In this document: piece after piece, positions 24,679-38,364 of the stretch
How positions within the stretch are numbered: the stretch's first letter is position 1
How the letters are laid out: the number at the start of each line of letters is the position of its first letter
Assembly: GCA_002189035.1 (NCBI GenBank)
Contig: NEEC01000017.1
Span: 682,001 to 746,000, forward strand
DNA: 64,000 nt
Source of the DNA: Utricularia gibba
Taxonomy: Eukaryota > Streptophyta > Magnoliopsida > Lamiales > Lentibulariaceae
Reading direction: 5' to 3'
Position numbers and translations under genes: made by a program
The notes under the pieces: generated by a model
Databases searched by the model: none
Told to the model about the DNA's origin: nothing
Seen by the model: only the letters and a program-made list of their open reading frames with translations

Positions 24679-27600
24679 CATCGGTCTTCTCACGTCAGTC
24701 CAAAGCAAGAAAGATGACGAAAAAAAAAAGAAATAAATAGAGCGGAAGAAACTGGGCCACGCCCCCCTTTTCTCACGTCCATCCATATCTTCTCGGCCCG
24801 GTTTTTAATTGGGCCCCCGACAAGGCATGTCTTGAAGCCCAGATTTCATTATTAAAAGACTAGAGATGGGCACGTGCCCAGCCCGAGAGTGCCAAGAAAC
24901 TTAAGTCAAGCAGAAGCTGGAGTTTTTTCTGAAATATTCCTATAATAAGGATTGGATTAAAGAAAGTAAGGCTGTAATGTTTTGAAAGTAAGCAAACGGG
25001 TGTAATGATTGTTATTCAGCATATATAAAATAACTACAAGGAAGCTTTTTTTATAGTTCATGATTACTTAGACCTAAAAGTGTGGAAATAAGACATGTCT
25101 CAATCCCTTTTTCTCAACTATTAAATTGACTATACTATATGCGGGTTTATGTGGTATCAATTATAAAATTACTTTAATCGTTATGTATAGACAAGTTTGT
25201 CATTTTTATTTTTTCTATACTTATCACCCTATTCTATTGATTGTCTCTTTTACTAAGGATAGTATATGTAAATATCATGTCAAATAATGAGGATCAATTT
25301 TAATCATTAATCATTGAGCAATGAACCCACAACATCAAACTATGAACCATTACTACTCATAACTTTGGGAGAAAAATCAAATGGATTTTTACTTTCAATT
25401 TTTACATGGGTTGCATGAAAGATAATCTTGTAGACAAATTTGTTGAATTAGTTGATATATGCACATGACAAAGGACAATAAATATTAACATCAAGCAGCC
25501 ATAATAACTGTAGATTTCATGTATTTTATAAACTCTAAAGAATATATAAATAACATAAATGTAAGTTCAATGAAAAATGTTTATTTAAAATAAGATAATT
25601 TATAATATATTTATATTTTTAATAAAATAATATCTCACTATATATGTATAAATATATTTTTTGAAAATAAAAAATTTTAGTTCTTCAATGGAACAACAAT
25701 TTTTTCAATCTTCAATTTGCTTACTTTTTCATGATATGATGAATATAGAAATGGATTGAGATGAAGCAATTTTCTTGCTTCTAATTATGATAGCAATTCT
25801 CATGTAAATTTTAAATGAGAGTTTTGAAGTCTTATTATGTAGCAAAAATTTTCATTTACTATCTAAAAAATTACAAAAAATGTAGCAATTACTCAAGAAC
25901 ATATCAAAAAATTATTAAGCTTATTCAAATTTCAAGTTTAGACACATTTGACATATTTTGAGTTTTACAATCACTTGAAAAAAATTTTCGTAATTGGAAG
26001 CATAATGCTGGTACTCACTACAAAGAACAAGATGAGATTGATGGATAGTCTAATGAAACTAAAACAAGTTAATGATTTTGAGTACATCTTTAAACATTTC
26101 TAGAAATATTGATATGGTTATCTAGAAACGTTTATTAACTTTACGGAAATCCTTAATTTAGTGAGAGTTAGATGTGTGGAAATGGAAAGGTGGAAGTCTC
26201 ATTTCTACAAGCAAACGAGGCTAAAAAAGCCTACGAAAATTTTAGCATCTCACTACTACTTCTTCAGTTTCCTTTCACGGCTCATCTCCAAACTTCTTCA
26301 AGTTGTGTTTTATTTCATTTCCATGCATTTTCCATTCTCCTTGCTTCTTGGTTTCTCTAGTTCCATTTTTTACTATTTAAAACATAGGTTTTCGTTCTTT
26401 CTCTACTATGTGAATTGTTTTGGTTTTTCTTTTTTGTTGTCGTGCTCTTCCATATTCTGCGTGAATTTTGTTCTCTGATCAAACTAACTTCTTTGCATTA
26501 CATTATTATGTATATCTATAATTCTAATATACTTGATAGTTGGATTCTTATTTATCATTTGATGCACTTTATTCTTATTATGTTATATATATTTATGATT
26601 TTTTAGTTAGATTTTTTTGTTATAGAATAATCACTAGAGTATTACAATTTCTAATACATGAAACTTCATTTTGGATGTATACATTAAGATAAATTGATCC
26701 TTGTTTTAATTTGAATAAATGTTAGTAAGAATCTAAATATATAAAAATTTACAAAAAAATAATTTTTGGAAAAAAAATTATGAATTACTAATATGAAGCT
26801 CCACATGTCATTTTACAAAACATGTATACAATAAGTAACTTGGAGGAGAATTTAATGAGTATTCTACTATACCTTCACAATTTTCTCTAAGTATTGAAAA
26901 AGAAAAGGTATATATATAGCACAAAAGACAGTGAAGTATAAACAATAAAAGAAATAATTGATAAATTTTATTAGTGTCATCAATGATGAATCATTTGGAT
27001 AATACAAAGATATTATCAACAATTTACATCATGAGTTTCAAAAAAAAAAAATTGATGTGAATATATAATCAATTATATTTCATAGATCATTGTTTAAAAA
27101 TATTTCAAAATAATTTAAATAAGATGAGCCTCGAATAAAAAAAATATAAAATGACATTTTATAGTATTACAAAGATTAAGAGTTTACTTATATCTCATGG
27201 CACTTCGAAAGATAAAAAAAAGATATTACATGTGTCAATCTCTCCGATTTGAATGACTGATTAGACTTTGAAGTATATATTGATAATTTTTTAAACTTGG
27301 AATAATCTATCTATTTTGAATTTGGTGTATGATTAAACTTTATTCATATTTGAATCAATTAAGTTGGTTGCTTATTGGAATAGATCATTAAAAGTGATGG
27401 ACAATAAACTAAGGAGAAGATGAATGAAATGAATAGGCACTAAAGTCGAAATATGTTGCTTGTGGGATTGTAGAAATAGACAAAGAGATAATAAAACCAA
27501 GAGAATAGTCAAATTGAATGATAGTAACAAGTAAATGATAGGAGATGAATGTTGAAATTAAAGAAAACAACAAGAAATATGTTGTTTGATAAAATAGATT

Positions 27601-30600
27601 AAATAAAGGAATGACAATAGACAAATAAAATTTAATAATTAATGATAGTAACAAGTGATAGTTGTTCATCTTCACATTCATTTTCTTTCACACCATTGAA
27701 ATTGATATTTAAGATGTTATTGATACTTAATTAAAATTGAATTTCGAGGTTTTCCTTAATGAACTTCCTTCGTCCTTTTTTTTTCCTTGCCAAAGCTTAA
27801 AATATGAAGAAGATCATGGCTGTCTTTGTTTTTTTTTTTTAATAACCAGAAAGAGAAAAAAAATTAAAAGAAGAACAAATTACTCATAAAGATAAGGATT
27901 CCAAAATTCTGATACCAAATGAGCTGATCATCTAATTTAAGAAGATTAACAACCCATGAATATGAGATGATTTGATGCTAGTAAAGAAACTTATTCAAGT
28001 CTACCCTCAATAGAATAATTCACTTACAATCAGACTATGAGAAAATTGGAAATTATGAGATAAACTTTAGAAAAGAAAGGTACTGAAAAGAATTAGATAT
28101 TTCAAACTTAGGAGTTTGATAAGTAAAAAGTGCTTAAGCATTCAAAGAAGATGAAATTCCTCACAAAATAAGTTAAAGGTACTACAAGAATACATGTTTA
28201 GAGTATTTATATTCTAAAATGAGACTCTATTATTATTAAGTTCAAATTAAATAAAAAAGAAGGCTAGCAAGTTTAATAGTAATTGAACTCTAAGATATAT
28301 ACATCTTCAAGTAATTGAACTTCTGTAATGACAAGTCGTCAAGTTCAAGTTTAATTTCAATAATATTGAGTAGAATCTTCAATGTAGTTTCAAGTATCTT
28401 ACTCTTGTTTCTTTTCATTGATCCTGTTGGAATAATCTTATTATCTAAAATATTCACTTGTGCAACATCCTCATATTTCATCAAATAATTTTCATGATCT
28501 TGATGGGATTCATCATATGAGAAGCAAAAAAACCCTCAAGATAACGATGGCCACACCAATGTCTAGAGTGCAACCTTGAACTAAGACATAAAATGTTGGT
28601 GACTGATTATTTTTGCAATGATACAACTTACATAAATGAACAATTTCGCATAAGATTTTGAATGATAAATCTTTATTTGAAAGAATAGTTAAGATTTTTC
28701 AAATTCATGATTCGTTTTTTTAAGAAAATGTGGATTGTACTAATTGTATAGTGTTGAGTCCTTTGTAAAAATGCATGATTGTTATACATATATAAGTTTA
28801 TAATTCATGTGCTAATAGTGTAGATAAATATATTAGAATTAGAGAAGCAACAAGTCTCCAATATATTCATCTTTTTGTCATTGTTATTCGTATTTATTTT
28901 TTAGAATAATATTTAAGAGCCTCCACAATTGAAAACTTGGAACATTTGATTGCTCGGGAAGATCTCAAGGTTTTCTAGACATGATTGCTAATTTAGAATG
29001 TTTGTAAGTATTGAAAATGAAAAAAATTGTTCAATTGAATAACATGATCAATTAAGCGTGGAGATCATCGCAAACTGTCTTTTATGTTACAAGTGATAGT
29101 CTTTGTAGATATGTGGATTTGACATGTTTTTTTTTTTAAATGCCAAGTGCGAATGATGATCTCAAAATTTTATGTCATTATCTTTTATTCAATGAGTTGT
29201 GTAATAATGCATGTATTCATGAAATTTAGTATACTTTCATAAAGATAAAAAAACATAAAGTATACTTTTGAAATATTGCAAAGTCAATTCAAAATATTAA
29301 TATCTCTTACAAAATTTTGGAATCAAAAAATTTAATAGATATTATGTTTACATGCATCATATTGCATAATATAATTATTAAAAATAAAAGACATTTAATT
29401 CCTAAAAATATTAATATAAATGAGTATAATCAATACACAATAATTCAACCCCTAAAAGTTATAGAAATATTAATGTGAATATACAAAATTATCAAGTCAA
29501 ATAGAACATTCTCAATAGCAGTATCAATTGTCACATGAACAAAAATTTGATTAAACATATTTGAACAAGTTTTAATTAATATATTGTATGATTAATGATT
29601 ATTCAACAAATTTCATATTATATTTTATATTAGAAATATTTTAATATTATAAAATTTATGTTTTAAATTATAAAGAATATTTTTGAAAATTAATAAAAAA
29701 ATTAAAAAAACTTAATAAAAAAATCAATAAAGGTAAATTACAACAATATTTTCAAAAACCATTAACGATGTTTATCTAAATAGTATCATGTTGATGCTCT
29801 TATGAGATCTTGGGTTCACAATTATATTTCAATGGATTTGATCAATGGCTTTAAAAATGTCTGGTCCTCATAAGATTTGGAAATCATTAGAAAAACACTA
29901 TGGTCATACCAGTCTTTTGTTGATTTGAAACTGGCAAAGGGAAATGCCTGACCCTATGTTAGGAGAAAAATCATTAGCATAATATTTCACTCAATCACAT
30001 GCTCTATTTGATGGGATGGATGCTCTTGTTAGTTCATGTTGCAAGTAATAATCTAGTGCAACAACACAATTACGATTCAATGACACATATCAGACTACAA
30101 GAAAACAGACATTTATGATGGAGCCATCCCCTATTTTTGATAAGGCTTATTCCTTATCACTGCAGGCAGAACGGTGAATCTTGTAGTGAAAAACACAACT
30201 GATGTCATAAATAGAAACAATAAAAACCATTAGGTGGACAGAAGACAACTTTGTTTATCGTTGTTTACACTGGTGAACCTCCATCACCAATAATACATGT
30301 CGAACGATTACCTTTTACCATATATCAACAAGATGAATAAATCAATCGCACGGTACCTGGGGATGAATCTAGACTCCTAGAATGTGCGTCTATCTGATGA
30401 GCTTGATAGATTTATCTATGATCTAAGCATAGATAGGCAGCACTAAATTATTGCAAATTTCACTAAAACCCAGTTCAAGTCGGGGAGTTTCAATTGATTT
30501 GGACAATAAAGAATAAGCATTACCACGAGTCTACAAAACAAACAATGGGAAAATACAAAAGGAGTTAAGCAGTTCCATGTCTCAGTTTTGAGAAACAAAA

Positions 30601-30642
30601 AAAGGAATGTGGTGCACGAGTGAACTTCTAAAGATGCAACTT
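24679..30642. other. gene-poor AT-rich region of about 6 kb
   Basis: After the LFR 5' leader and promoter (to about 24900) the sequence is around 75-80% A/T with no ORF showing family resemblance. The only recognisable relic is the copia gag fragment listed separately. A possible primer-binding-site-like motif lies at 27908-27921. The rest looks like eroded transposon or neutral spacer. Confidence 0.55.
29780..30060 (+). mobile_element. decayed Ty1/copia gag fragment
   Basis: Reading across frames gives typical copia Gag pieces in the right order: DALMRSWVHNYISMDLINGF (frame from about 29792), then KIWKSLEKHYGHTSLLL, then WQREMPDPM, then a frame with YFTQSHALFDGMDALV. These correspond to the usual W-I-x-N-S-I, IW-x2-L-E-x2-Y-G and YF-x8-L-x-D-E-L blocks. 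Stops and frameshifts separate them, so it is non-functional. No LTRs or pol could be recognised around it. Confidence 0.5.
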
Positions 30643-31155
30643 TCAGCGTTGGTTAAAGAGAGCTCTACCAACTATACCGGTAGCTTCGATGTAACGCTCT
30701 ACGCACCTGGAGATGCAGCTGCCCTCGCTTCCACTCAAACTGCTACCGGGTTTTGTGATACACTTATCGAGGCACTTCCCGCGAACAGTCTGGATCAAGA
30801 AAGCATTTTGATCATGAACCGATTGCAAAAATCACCAACAATTCGTGAATCAACGTCTTATAGATGAAATATAAGGTGTTCATGGACATCAACAGAAGTC
30901 AAGACAGGCAAACGAACGAGAAAGACCATAAATCCCTCCAGGGAGAAGCCAAAACCATGAGAAGCATCCACAAGACCCAGCATGCTTCAGAACATTGCCT
31001 TAATCAAAACAACCAAAAATTAGGAATTGAAGGGGTACCTCAAGAAACTCTTCTGCGTAAGCTTGAGCAAGCTGAGCCTTGAGTTGATCCATGAGATCCT
31101 CCTGCGAAATCTTCGAACCGGATAACTCAGAAGGCGTGGAGGAGAAGGAATCCAT
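30643..31155 (-). CDS. TIM13: TIM13, small Tim chaperone of the mitochondrial intermembrane space
   Basis: Partner of Tim8 in the hexameric chaperone that escorts hydrophobic precursors across the intermembrane space to the inner membrane. Two exons, 31155-31039 (MDSFSSTPSELSGSKISQED) and 30789-30643, join in phase 0 to 87 residues, the normal family length. The twin CX3C motif is intact: CLDKC and CISRC, 15 residues apart, forming the two disulfides of the fold. The C-terminus ERYIEATGIVGRALFNQR is typical of plant TIM13. No presequence, as expected for a Mia40-imported protein. Divergent from the B3 gene; starts about 480 bp apart. Confidence 0.95.
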
Positions 31156-31635
31156 TTGTTTCGTATCTGCTTCTCCTCGACTCCCTCCCTCTCCCTCAAA
31201 CCCTCCCGCGGAGCATAAACCCTTCCTCCCTTTGGGGAATCTTTCTTAGTGGGCCGACTACAATGGCCCGCTATAACATAACAAAGAGCCCGAAAACACT
31301 TTTAATAAATAAAATAAAAAATATTAATAATGTAAGAAATCTAGGACATACTCTCGTTAAAAATATTTTTCGAGAAATATTTTAATAAATTAAAAATTGA
31401 TATTAATGTATTTTTAATTTATTTTAAAAATTATATAGTTTCTTAGAGCTGCATTTGTGTGATTAGGCCCACGTTTTTGTGCGTTTCTTTTTATTTTAAA
31501 AGAATTAAAAAATTTTGAAAATAATATGAAAAACAATTTTCCTCACTATACCAAAAAAATGCACCCTGCCTACTTAAAGCCTTTTTTAACACACAGTTAA
31601 GGAGGGAAGCTGAACCGCCTTGTCTAGGAGCGAGG

Positions 31636-32394
31636 ATGCCGTCTCCTTCGTCATCTCCTCCCCAACTCTCGGATAACCGAGTGGCCGATACACAGCTTCG
31701 AAGTGGAGGCGGCGTCGTTTCGTCGCGAGAACACATGTTCGATAAAGTGGTCACCCCCAGCGACGTCGGAAAGCTGAATCGCCTTGTGATCCCCAAACAG
31801 CACGCTCAGAAATACTTCCCTTTGGATGTGTCCACAAGCGACAAGGGACATCTGCTGAGCTTCGAGGACGGCTGTGGGAAGAAGTGGCGGTTTCGGTACT
31901 CCTACTGGAGCAGCAGCCAGAGCTACGTGATGACCAAGGGCTGGAACAGGTTCGTCAAGGAGAAGGGCCTGGACGCCGGTGATGTTGTCTCCTTCGGCAG
32001 AGGGGTGGATGAGATGGGGAAAGAAATCCTGTTCATCGGCTGCCGACGGCGAGCAAGTGAGCCTCAGATGCCGGTATACACTTTCTCCCTTTCCCCGATG
32101 CTGCGTCCGTGGAGCCCCCTCGTCCTTCACCAGCCATGGATGTTTACAAATTCGGGTGTTCTGTGTGGCCCATCGGGAATGCAGCCGGTGGTGCTGAACT
32201 CAGTGCCTCTGGTCCAACGCGAAGCAGCGGTGAAGAAGAGAGTGAGGCTGTTCGGCGTAGACTTCGAGTGTCCCCTTCCCGAGCCGTGTCCGACGCTTCC
32301 ATTGCTCCATCAACTTCCTTCACCCGGTTCGGATTCCGTTCGGTTTGATCTATGGAAGGGAAAGGATTCCATATCCTCGGACGTGGACATCTAA
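31636..32394 (+). CDS. B3-domain transcription factor, NGATHA-like
   Basis: Single-exon regulator of the RAV/NGATHA B3 group, 252 residues. The B3 DNA-binding domain spans about residues 32-139: [70 protein letters not shown]. No AP2 domain precedes it, which separates it from RAV1-type proteins. A C-terminal [10 protein letters not shown] (about residues 217-226) fits the (R/K)LFGV B3 repression motif of NGATHA-like proteins, so it probably acts as a repressor; relatives limit leaf margin and lateral organ growth. Start chosen as the first Met of the open frame; its Ser/Pro-rich N-terminus fits the family. Confidence 0.92.
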   Translation: MPSPSSSPPQLSDNRVADTQLRSGGGVVSSREHMFDKVVTPSDVGKLNRLVIPKQHAQKYFPLDVSTSDKGHLLSFEDGCGKKWRFRYSYWSSSQSYVMTKGWNRFVKEKGLDAGDVVSFGRGVDEMGKEILFIGCRRRASEPQMPVYTFSLSPMLRPWSPLVLHQPWMFTNSGVLCGPSGMQPVVLNSVPLVQREAAVKKRVRLFGVDFECPLPEPCPTLPLLHQLPSPGSDSVRFDLWKGKDSISSDVDI

Positions 32395-34370
32395 ACCGGT
32401 TTCTTTTTGTTCCTTTTTTTTTAAAAAAAATATAAGTTAATATATGCCATTTTGAAAAAAAAAAAAAGTATGCGTATACAACAATAATTATTATTAAAAA
32501 AACAGGCAAAAAGTTGGTTTACCCAACCATACTACTAAAAAATTTTATAAACTCAATTTCTGTAATTATTTCTCAATTAAAATCCTCATTTTCGTAAAGT
32601 CTAAAAATTAATTGTTTCCATGAAAATAATACAATTGGGACAATTAAATTAGTGCAATAAAATGCGTGGGAATCTAGCGCAGACTTTATAATTGGACAAT
32701 GTAATAATGTGTTTCAATCATCAAATGTTCCTCTTTCTTTCTGGTCCTTAGGGTTAGGCTCTGGATTGGGAGACCATAATTTATATGCTGGAGAGGGGGC
32801 GCGCCTATAACTACCATCTGTAGCCAGACTGTCCGCACGTGATCGATCATATGACTATTTATGTGGAAATTTTTTTATTACTAAAAAATTAATCCTGATA
32901 AATATATTCGGTATCAATATATCTATATGGATATTAACTTTAGTATTATTTTTTTCCGATTTCAGATTTCAATAAATATTAAAAATTCCAATTTTTTTAA
33001 ACAAATTTCAATAAATATGATTCATACGAGGAAACCACATTCAATTTCAAATAGTCGATTATTAATGCCCCCCGATTCGCATACATAATTTAATTATTTC
33101 CTCTTCAACTCGCATGGGATAGTGCTAACAATGACGAGGGCCATGAAATAATTTTATAAATATTATTTTGAATTATGTAGAATAATAATGAAAGCAGTTA
33201 TGAATTCCACACAAATTAGTATTTAAAAAATCATGATTGACTCGCTTTGTGCTATGAAACATTTATAGTATAGGTTAGTTTTCGATAGAACTGTGATTGA
33301 ACCATTTTGGTCGTGAACCATTCAATGGTTTCTATTATATACAATAAATAATTTAAAAACACATGAATATGCTTTGAAAGAAATTTTATTTATCGTTTAT
33401 TGGATAAAAAATGTATAATTAAATATAATGAAAATTGCAAAATAATACCTTAAGTTTTAATCAATATAAAGAATCTAACTCTTCAATTCATAATTGTAAA
33501 CAAGATACATCAAGTTGTCAACACCATTCATGTAATGCCCAAAAGGTTTTTTCAAACTTTTCGACCGTTGATCGATTTACGATATCATAAACCAATTTTA
33601 ATTTCACATCCAGCAAAATTTTATAATAAGACTTTTCACATTTGCACATGAAGTTTGGCAAATCAAAATCCTTTGTTAGGATTGTGTTGCATTTGCATAT
33701 CTTGATTTTTGAAATTTGACAAGAGTAAAACTATTAGAGGAGAAAGAATATAAATTGTAAATATTGTTTATAATGATGCACTATTGTTTATAACGATGCA
33801 CTATTAAAATGATATTAGGGGTCAAAATCGATTAATTTTAGCAATATGTAGAGTTAAATATATAATTTTATAAGTTTGGAGATAAATTATTTACAAAAAA
33901 ATGTAAATTAAAGAAATTATGATACAGTTTTAAAATTTAAGAGTTAAATTTTTTATATGATTATAATTTGATGTGACACTGACAAATCACACCCATTGAA
34001 TATATATACAATATTACTAAAATACACATAATAAGTAGTTGAAGAAAAAAATTTGAAAATTACTAGGATAATATTTTATTTTGCAATTATAAATTTATGT
34101 TTCATTATGAATATAAATTTAAATACAAATTTTGATTAAATATATGATTCTTAATATTAAATATCATTTTTTATCAAATATCTAATTAAAACGTTGGCAC
34201 AAATAGATTTATGATGATTCTGAGGCTAGTATACTTCAGGTTTCTAAAATTAGAATGAATGGTTATTGAGCACGAGTTTGGTATTTACTATTTACATCAC
34301 ATGTCGGACATGTACAAAGGAAGGCGGCGGGCGGGCAGCCCGGTAACTGGACTGCGCTGCACTTTGTGCG
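32395..34370. other. AT-rich spacer between the B3 and HIPP genes
   Basis: About 2 kb, strongly A/T-rich from 32400 on, with no supported gene. Contains poly-A/T tracts at 32414-32465, a telo-box-like TAGGGTTAG at 32748-32756 and the short tandem repeat listed at 33763-33802. Confidence 0.45.
33763..33802 (+). repeat. two-copy 20-bp tandem duplication
   Basis: The unit attgtttataatgatgcact at 33763-33782 is repeated at 33783-33802 with one t-to-c change. It looks like a recent slippage duplication in spacer DNA. Confidence 0.9.
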
Positions 34371-34969
34371 CTACATGATGGCGCAGGCGTGGACGTTGTC
34401 CTCGTTGAACATATTAGTGACCCGGTCGTCGCCGCGGGCGGTCGGGTGGAGGTTGCCGTGTCGGTCGGCGGCATTGTAGCCGTGTCGCCAGTAGTTATAC
34501 GTGTCCCTGAAATCGGCGGCCGAGTCCTTGTAGTACTGCTTAGTCGACGTGAAGTAAAGCGGCGGATTCGGGTGCGGCCAGAACTCCGCCCTTTTGCCCG
34601 CCTTCCTCAGCGCCTTCAGCACCTTGTTCCGTTCCACGTATCCCGTCACCGTCACCTTCTCCATGCTCACCTGCACTTCGACGGACTCCACACCTGCAAC
34701 TCTTTTTACTCTCATTTTTTTATTATACGGATTTTGCAGTGAATTCAGTGGAGTAACAGCAGACCTCTCAGCCTGTTAATGGCGTCCTTGACAACTCTTT
34801 CGCACCCGGCGCAGCACATCCTCACCTTCAGCTCCACAGTCTGCGGGTTCAAAGCATAATTTCACATTCAAACAACTTCGAACTTGACTGGTAAATATTC
34901 CAGGCGTCCTACAATCAAAATCCGGCATGGTAATGGAACCTGGAGGGCGAGTTGGCGAGCTTTGGGCAT
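34371..34969 (-). CDS. heavy metal-associated isoprenylated plant protein (HIPP44/45-like)
   Basis: Three exons, 34969-34940 (MPKARQLALQ), 34840-34765 and 34693-34371, join with matching phases (30, 76 and 323 nt) to 142 residues. The HMA domain starts TVELKVRMCCAGCERVVKDA, giving the metal-binding Cys pair in MCCAGC, and continues VESVEVQVSMEKVTVTGYV. A conserved middle block is KAGKRAEFWPHPNPPLYFTS, then YNYWRHGYNAADRHG. The C-terminus CAIM is a CaaX farnesylation signal, so membrane or nuclear tethering is expected. Relatives bind Cd2+/Cu+ or act in stress signalling; the exact role here is not known. The short first exon is inferred from splice sites and phase and is less certain. Confidence 0.9.
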
Positions 34970-37900
34970 GTCGGGCGTTGCTCTTCTCAAACCAGGCGGC
35001 GAAGAAAGAAACTTGGTATGCGGCAGAGGCAGTGGTAAGTGTTGAGATAACTATAAAGAAGCGAGAGAAAGCAGAAAGTATTCGCTGAAAAAAGGCACCC
35101 CGTTGCTTCATAGTGTTGCCGAATCTTGATATTCCCGTTTACCAACACAGAGTCCTGATATGATCCATCCATTCCATTCCAGAAAACCTGATTTCCGCCC
35201 ATCGCATTTCTGAATCCATGGGGAGAGCAAAGCAAACCCCATCACAACTCCTCCTACGGCCACACATTCCCGTTTACGATACAAAATATTCACCGGAATT
35301 GTTCCTTTTGGAATCCAATCTTGCAATTGATGAGCCGGGCCCCTTCTAAAAACCATGATTAATTAGAGTGAAGGAGCATATTTTGAAGTGCATTGTTCCA
35401 GGGAATCAAATGCAGGAATCTCTTTTTGAATTGATCACTCCCAAACAGCACTTATCTGGCTTTTACTTGAGTAACGGAGACGCCAACACGGGGAATCTAA
35501 GCCTGATTAAGATTTCCGTTACCTGTGGGAGAAGGACAGCAGCTTATTTCGACATAGATATAAGTCACAGACATTAACAGCCTTTCTGCAAGAAGGTATT
35601 TTTTTGCCTGCTGTACCCTGAGCAAGCCTGTACAAGAAGAACAACTTCCCTGGTTTGTCTGTCACTATTCTACACCTCTTAGAAGAAGAATTCCACATCA
35701 ACTAATATAACCTTGCGTTGTTTTTAGTGATTTTTGTAGCTACAAATACAATCATTTGAATTTTCATCCATTTACGCAAGGGACGATTTTCTGCTGAGAT
35801 GGGGAATACCCGGTTGTCGTTGCTGTGTGGATAATCATTGTGTCGAATATATTCAATTATTCAAGAATTACTTCCCTAAACTGCTTCTTGATCTAGTCAA
35901 AAATGGTTATTATATTTTATTTGTGTGAGGATGCAATAAAGTAACGACAAAATATTCTTTTTACATGGAATCAAAACTTGGAGGAAATCGTGAGATTGGT
36001 TGGAATCTAGAGTATAATATGGGTTGTAGTTGAGTGTAGTAACATACTCGGTTGGAACCGAGTGTGGTGTCTAAAGTTATCTTCCCAAACATGAAGAATC
36101 GGAACATGATCTAAGTTGCTCTACTCGTGTTAAGTGGAATCAAGTATACATACAACACATTCCCTCATCAGTATGTTCTAACATACCCATGTATACAGTT
36201 GATCTAGAGCGATAATGACAATTAAGCCATCATTTTGTATTCATAATCGTTTGCTCTATTTATACATTCTCTTGTAATCATTTTCTATACTTTAAAAATG
36301 TGCTTTTTCATTACGTGTTACTGTTGAAATACATTGCATCTCATTTTGTGTTTGGTATCCAAGTATTTGATTTTTGACATGGATTGAATGGTCAAAATGA
36401 GTTTTGTATGGATTCAAATTTTGAATAAAAAATAAAAATATATATTAAATTTAGACAACAAAAATTAGATTAATTTATGATTGAATATAGTTCTTATAAT
36501 CACAAAAACAAACAAAAATCTTAACCATATGAAAGATCAATTTGATGGTAAGTATTAGAACAATTAATCTCAAAGTAGTAAATTGAAAATGAAATATTCA
36601 ATTATATGAAAAATTATAAATTACTAGTAATTAATTGGGCATAATTTTTCTAATGTATTTCATATTTATTATGTAATTGAATTTCACGTATATTCGTCTG
36701 ATCCACCGGATTTTTAATTTGAAGAGCATGGTCTTAGTCTTGGTGTTGGGTTGGAGCAAAGTGAATAGAAGGTGGGTCGATACCTAGTGCACAGTTTGGA
36801 GGAGGAGAGAGGCTGAGGCCCGAGGTCGAAGGGACTTGGTGGTATCGAGTGTCACCTCACATTTAACATAAAAATTGTATTTAATTAATAAGTTTTGTTT
36901 ATTGAAATAGCGTATTTAGTTAATAGGTTTACAAATTAAATTTATACTTATTTATTACCTTCAATATTTCCCTGTTAGTTATGGTTTTTATGAATTAATG
37001 TGTATGTGTTTAAATAGGATTTAGAAAATCATGTGTGTTTAGTTTATCTTTCAAAAAAAATTATTAAATTAAAGATAATCAAGATTTTAATATGAATACC
37101 AAACAAGGCTTAAATGTTCCAACACTCAATAATGATGAAGAATGAAGAAGGGTGAAAAAGGTATGTGGAGGCGAGGAAAATGGAGAATAAGTGGTGTATC
37201 TTTTACCAAAATATCCTTGATCATACATATCTTTTGTATTTTATTCTGTTTTTCACCGTTTTTTTTACATAGTTTGTTTACATTTCAGAATCCAAAATTT
37301 TATGGGTTTCCATGTGCCCACCTCTAATTACAAATTTGGATTCGATCCCATTCATCTTAACTGTTTTTCAAATTGGTACGATTAATCCTAACATTTAATG
37401 AAAATAATATAATTATATTAAATTTACATATTTAATTCCCATATTTTGACATATTTAATCATCACATTTGACGTATCGACCATATTTAATTTTCAATCTT
37501 CGTTAATTTAATCATTTTAGGTCTCAATGTTATAATTAATAGTTATAATTGATCTTCAACATTTAAAACTAGATATATATTTTTGGTACTCATTTTTCAT
37601 AATTTGATAATAATTTCCATTTTTTTCCTCCGACCGCCCGCCCTTCTTGCCCGCCGGTCAGCTGCCTGCACGGGGATCAATTGAAAATCAATTGCATCAT
37701 TTGTGTAAATAGTAAATATTATTTTAGACTCAACCAAATATTGTAAATGTCATCTACTTTTTACGTCTTATGGTTGTATAGGTGATTCTATTGACATGAA
37801 ACCGTTGTCTACTCTAAGACTTCTACAATTCAATTACTATTCAAATCATTGTTATTCTATTTTGATCCCTATCGATCCATCCGTATGTTGCAGATTGTCA

Positions 37901-38364
37901 AAATCTGTTTTTCTCATCCCAACTAATTTGGTACTCTGATTTTCTTCCAAATTATATATGAATTTACTTTCATTATTTTCATGTGGTATTTACCGATTTC
38001 TATGATCCATCAATCAGTACATATCGATTTAGTGTTTTATCATAATTGAAATCAATTATGAATGGTTTAAAATAATAGAAATTGAAACATTATTTATATC
38101 AATTATAACATTTAAACAAATAGGAAGGACCATTCGCGTAATTTTCGCATTATAAATTAGTAGGTCCATGCAATAGAATAGACCATTTTTGAAGCAAGCC
38201 ATGCTCCCTTTAGCTTTGGAGAGGCTTGTTCCATGCGTAGTACAAGGGACCTCTCAAGAAAGGAATAATACCTACCTCCTCCTCGGCCCTTGTTTTCAGG
38301 ACAGAATCCTCTCTTTTCGCTTCTTTAAATCGCAGAGCGGTTGCTGCTACAACTTCGCCCAGTC
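34970..38364. other. intergenic region, mostly AT-rich
   Basis: 34970-35700 has near-balanced composition and likely includes the HIPP 5' leader. 35900-38180 is AT-rich without recognisable coding or repeat families; a small GC-rich island at 37630-37680 interrupts it. I see no supported gene. Confidence 0.45.

Noticed and set aside
26161-26606. Hydrophobic plus-strand ORFs rich in Phe and Leu
   Set aside because: Produced by T-rich DNA; no start context, homology or codon bias.
31651-32130. 159-residue minus-strand ORF under the B3 gene
   Set aside because: Antisense shadow of the B3 domain.
35108-35577. Short ORFs on both strands upstream of the HIPP gene
   Set aside because: No domain or signal recognisable and no splice-consistent model; left as leader or spacer.
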